Shown here in pieces: positions 62,245-64,000 of a DNA stretch of 64,000 nt. Below the pieces are notes generated by a model that was not told where the DNA came from, made no database searches, and saw only the letters and a list, made by a program, of their open reading frames with translations. Each line of letters starts with the position of its first letter. The stretch's first letter is position 1. The translations under genes and the position numbers were made by a program. The stretch comes from Deltaproteobacteria bacterium (lineage in GTDB: Bacteria; UBA10199; JADGCS01), in the NCBI GenBank assembly GCA_024233595.1, contig JACKPK010000004.1, positions 106,258-170,257 on the forward strand. The letters run 5' to 3'.

Positions 62245-64000
62245 AGAACGCGTTTGAACCATTTTTCGATTTCGTCCAACGTGACTTCCACAGAAACAGG
62301 ACGACCATGCGGACAAAAGTCTGTGAATTGATATTCATCGAGCTCTTTGAGCAAGACCTGAATTTCTTCTGGGGTTAAATGATGATGCGCGCGGATCTGA
62401 GCGTGACACGCCATGGTGGCTAAAACATGATGCACTTTGTCTTTAAGAGAAACTAGCTCGCCTGTTTCTTTGATGTCATCAATCATTTGGCCAATGAGCT
62501 TCACAATATTGAGCTTGTCTTTAAGAAGCCTTGGCACGGCTTTGAGCACAAAAGTATTGCCGCCAAAAAATTCCAATTCAAAACCAAATTTTTTAAGATC
62601 GTCTAAATAGTTTTTAAGAATATCGGCATCGCTGGGTTTCAAATCAAAGGTTTCGGGAATCAGCAAAGACTCGCTCTTCACTCCCTCTTTTTGAAATTGC
62701 AGGTGCAATTTTTCGAACCCAACTCGCTCATGCGCCGCGTGCTGATCAATGAGGATCAAGCGACCATCGCCTTCGCAAAGAATATAAGTGCCCAAAAGCT
62801 GCCCAATGGGATTCATGTCGGCATAAATGGTTTGCCCAAACTGAATTTTTCGTTGCGAGTGATCATCCACACGGTGTCCAAAAGCAGATCTTGTGTCTTG
62901 AGCAAAAGAGGCTTTGCCTGAATAAAAATCCGGCCGCTGATTGCTAGCATTTTGATTTAAAAAGCTCTGGGCGGCTCCCGCAATTCGATCCTGGTAGCTT
63001 TGCGCCGAAGACGATGCGCTATTAACGGAAGCCCCTGTGTAAAAAGAACTTGTTTCGATTGCTTGATTGTCCGTGCCTGTTTTGGTCCCGGCTAAAAAAT
63101 GCTCTTCTTTCTTTTTAAGCCATGGCGCCTCAGTGAGTTTATTGCGAACCGCGTGATAAACCCAATGATGCACTTGCTGGCTTTGGTGAAACCGAATCTC
63201 TGCCTTGGTCGGGTGCACGTTCACATCAACCGTTTGTGGGTCGACATCGACCTTAAGAATAGTCACGGGGTAACGCCCTTTCATGAGAAGATCACGATAA
63301 GCTTCCATGACAGCGTGCCAAATGACCTTGTCTTTAACGGGACGCCCATTCACAAAAAACAAAGTGTGATGCCGTTGGCTACGCCCAATTTGTGGATGAC
63401 CAATCAGGCCAGAAACCGTGATGCCTGGCGCTTTTGCCAAAATGGGGTAAAGGTCGTCAGCAATGTCATCACCATAAAGCGTACGGGCTCGTTCGATCAA
63501 ATCTTGCTGTGCAGGGCAATCTAATAAGGTGCGCGATTCGGTTTTAAGGGTCAGACCAATATCAGGGTGCACAAGTGCGAGCTTGGTGATGATGTCGGTG
63601 ATGTGCGAGGTTTCGGTCGCCGCGGTTTTTAAAAATTTGAGACGCGCGGGTGTTTTGTAAAATAAAAATTTAACGCTGATTGTTGTGCCTTGTTTGCGCG
63701 CGCAATGACGTTTTTCTTGCACGACACCATCTTCCACAAGGATTTCGATTGCGTCGCTATCTTTGGTTTTGCTGGCTAAACTGACTTTGGCAATAGAACA
63801 AATACTGGCCAAAGCCTCACCACGAAAACCATTGGTGTTCACACCGTACAAATCATCAAAGGTTTTGATCTTGCTGGTGGCATGACGTGAAATCGCTAAG
63901 TCTAAATCATCTGGCTCAATGCCAGAACCATCGTCGGCAACCTGTATGAGTTTTTTGCCGCCATCTTTAATGGTCACCACAATGTTGTTGCTGCCCGCAT
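62241..64000 (-). CDS. mutL: DNA mismatch repair protein MutL (partial, endonuclease type)
   Basis: The open frame continues past the right edge; the first ~55 residues, with the ATPase N-box, are missing, and the visible part begins with DAGSNNIVVTIKDGG in frame. ATPase motifs include DDGSGIEPDDL and GFRGEALASI. Near the C-terminus DQHAAHERVGFE matches the endonuclease DQHA(X)2E(X)4E metal-binding motif, with CPHGRPV at the end. This is the nicking type of MutL found in bacteria without MutH. It overlaps miaA by 4 nt. Confidence 0.95.
   Translation of the reverse strand, partial: AGSNNIVVTIKDGGKKLIQVADDGSGIEPDDLDLAISRHATSKIKTFDDLYGVNTNGFRGEALASICSIAKVSLASKTKDSDAIEILVEDGVVQEKRHCARKQGTTISVKFLFYKTPARLKFLKTAATETSHITDIITKLALVHPDIGLTLKTESRTLLDCPAQQDLIERARTLYGDDIADDLYPILAKAPGITVSGLIGHPQIGRSQRHHTLFFVNGRPVKDKVIWHAVMEAYRDLLMKGRYPVTILKVDVDPQTVDVNVHPTKAEIRFHQSQQVHHWVYHAVRNKLTEAPWLKKKEEHFLAGTKTGTDNQAIETSSFYTGASVNSASSSAQSYQDRIAGAAQSFLNQNASNQRPDFYSGKASFAQDTRSAFGHRVDDHSQRKIQFGQTIYADMNPIGQLLGTYILCEGDGRLILIDQHAAHERVGFEKLHLQFQKEGVKSESLLIPETFDLKPSDADILKNYLDDLKKFGFELEFFGGNTFVLKAVPRLLKDKLNIVKLIGQMIDDIKETGELVSLKDKVHHVLATMACHAQIRAHHHLTPEEIQVLLKELDEYQFTDFCPHGRPVSVEVTLDEIEKWFKRVL

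Overview
The window reads as a stretch of chromosome from a Gram-negative bacterium of moderate-to-low G+C. It encodes an Omp85 outer-membrane assembly protein, a TamB-like translocation protein, RlpA, an L,D-transpeptidase and several lipoproteins. MopE-type CDGxDNDCDGxIDE repeats, a MYXO-CTERM-like sorting tail, GG-N10-GC (sigma-54-type) promoters and an endonuclease-type MutL all suggest a deltaproteobacteria-like lineage (Myxococcota, Bdellovibrionota or a related uncultured group). That placement is an inference; no rRNA is present.

Layout. 1-7.8 kb: envelope biogenesis (tamB, then a bamA-like gene with seven POTRA repeats) around an oppositely oriented histidine-kinase-like gene whose phospho-acceptor His is missing. 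7.9-13.7 kb: a complete seven-gene Mrp-type Na+/H+ antiporter operon (mnhA-G), with most stop and start codons overlapping. 13.7-17 kb: an Spx/ArsC-like protein, an EF-hand-like protein and an MFS exporter. 17.2-22.5 kb: two related Cys-rich surface proteins with a shared GGxxC-TM-Arg tail. 22.6-29.3 kb: RlpA, a glnE split into two overlapping genes that is translationally coupled to a ferrooxidans-type gshA, two thioredoxin-fold proteins and an O-methyltransferase. 29.5-33 kb: tRNA-Leu(UAG), a 62-bp tandem hairpin repeat, then tig-clpP-clpX.

33.4-36.6 kb is a decayed zone: an unknown minus-strand gene and a divergent patatin-like phospholipase gene, both broken by several frameshifts. Immediately after it lies a compact candidate small RNA with a near-perfect sigma-54 promoter, an exposed SD-complementary CU tract and a strong intrinsic terminator (36.70-36.80 kb). 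36.8-44.5 kb: comEA, a TPR/secreted-protein pair preceded by a phased four-half-site operator-like array, a lipoprotein pair, lysE/psd, a metallo-hydrolase and HMG-CoA lyase. 44.5-48 kb is repeat-rich accessory DNA with an atypical (CX8CX2C) radical SAM enzyme, a truncated nucleotidyltransferase/partner remnant and an inactivated IS30-family element.

48-64 kb returns to core genes: lipA, a HAD phosphatase, a PP2C phosphatase behind a near-perfect sigma-54 promoter, an L,D-transpeptidase, glmU, two small exported proteins, nadD, an fmdB-like zinc ribbon, the overlapping crcB-aroK-aroB-aroQ-TPR operon, and mutL-miaA running off the right end.

The most original material is regulatory: the set of sigma-54-type elements (a surface protein, an sRNA and a PP2C phosphatase), the GTCTCA/TGAGAC operator family, and the duplicated hairpin repeat whose second copy keeps wobble pairing.
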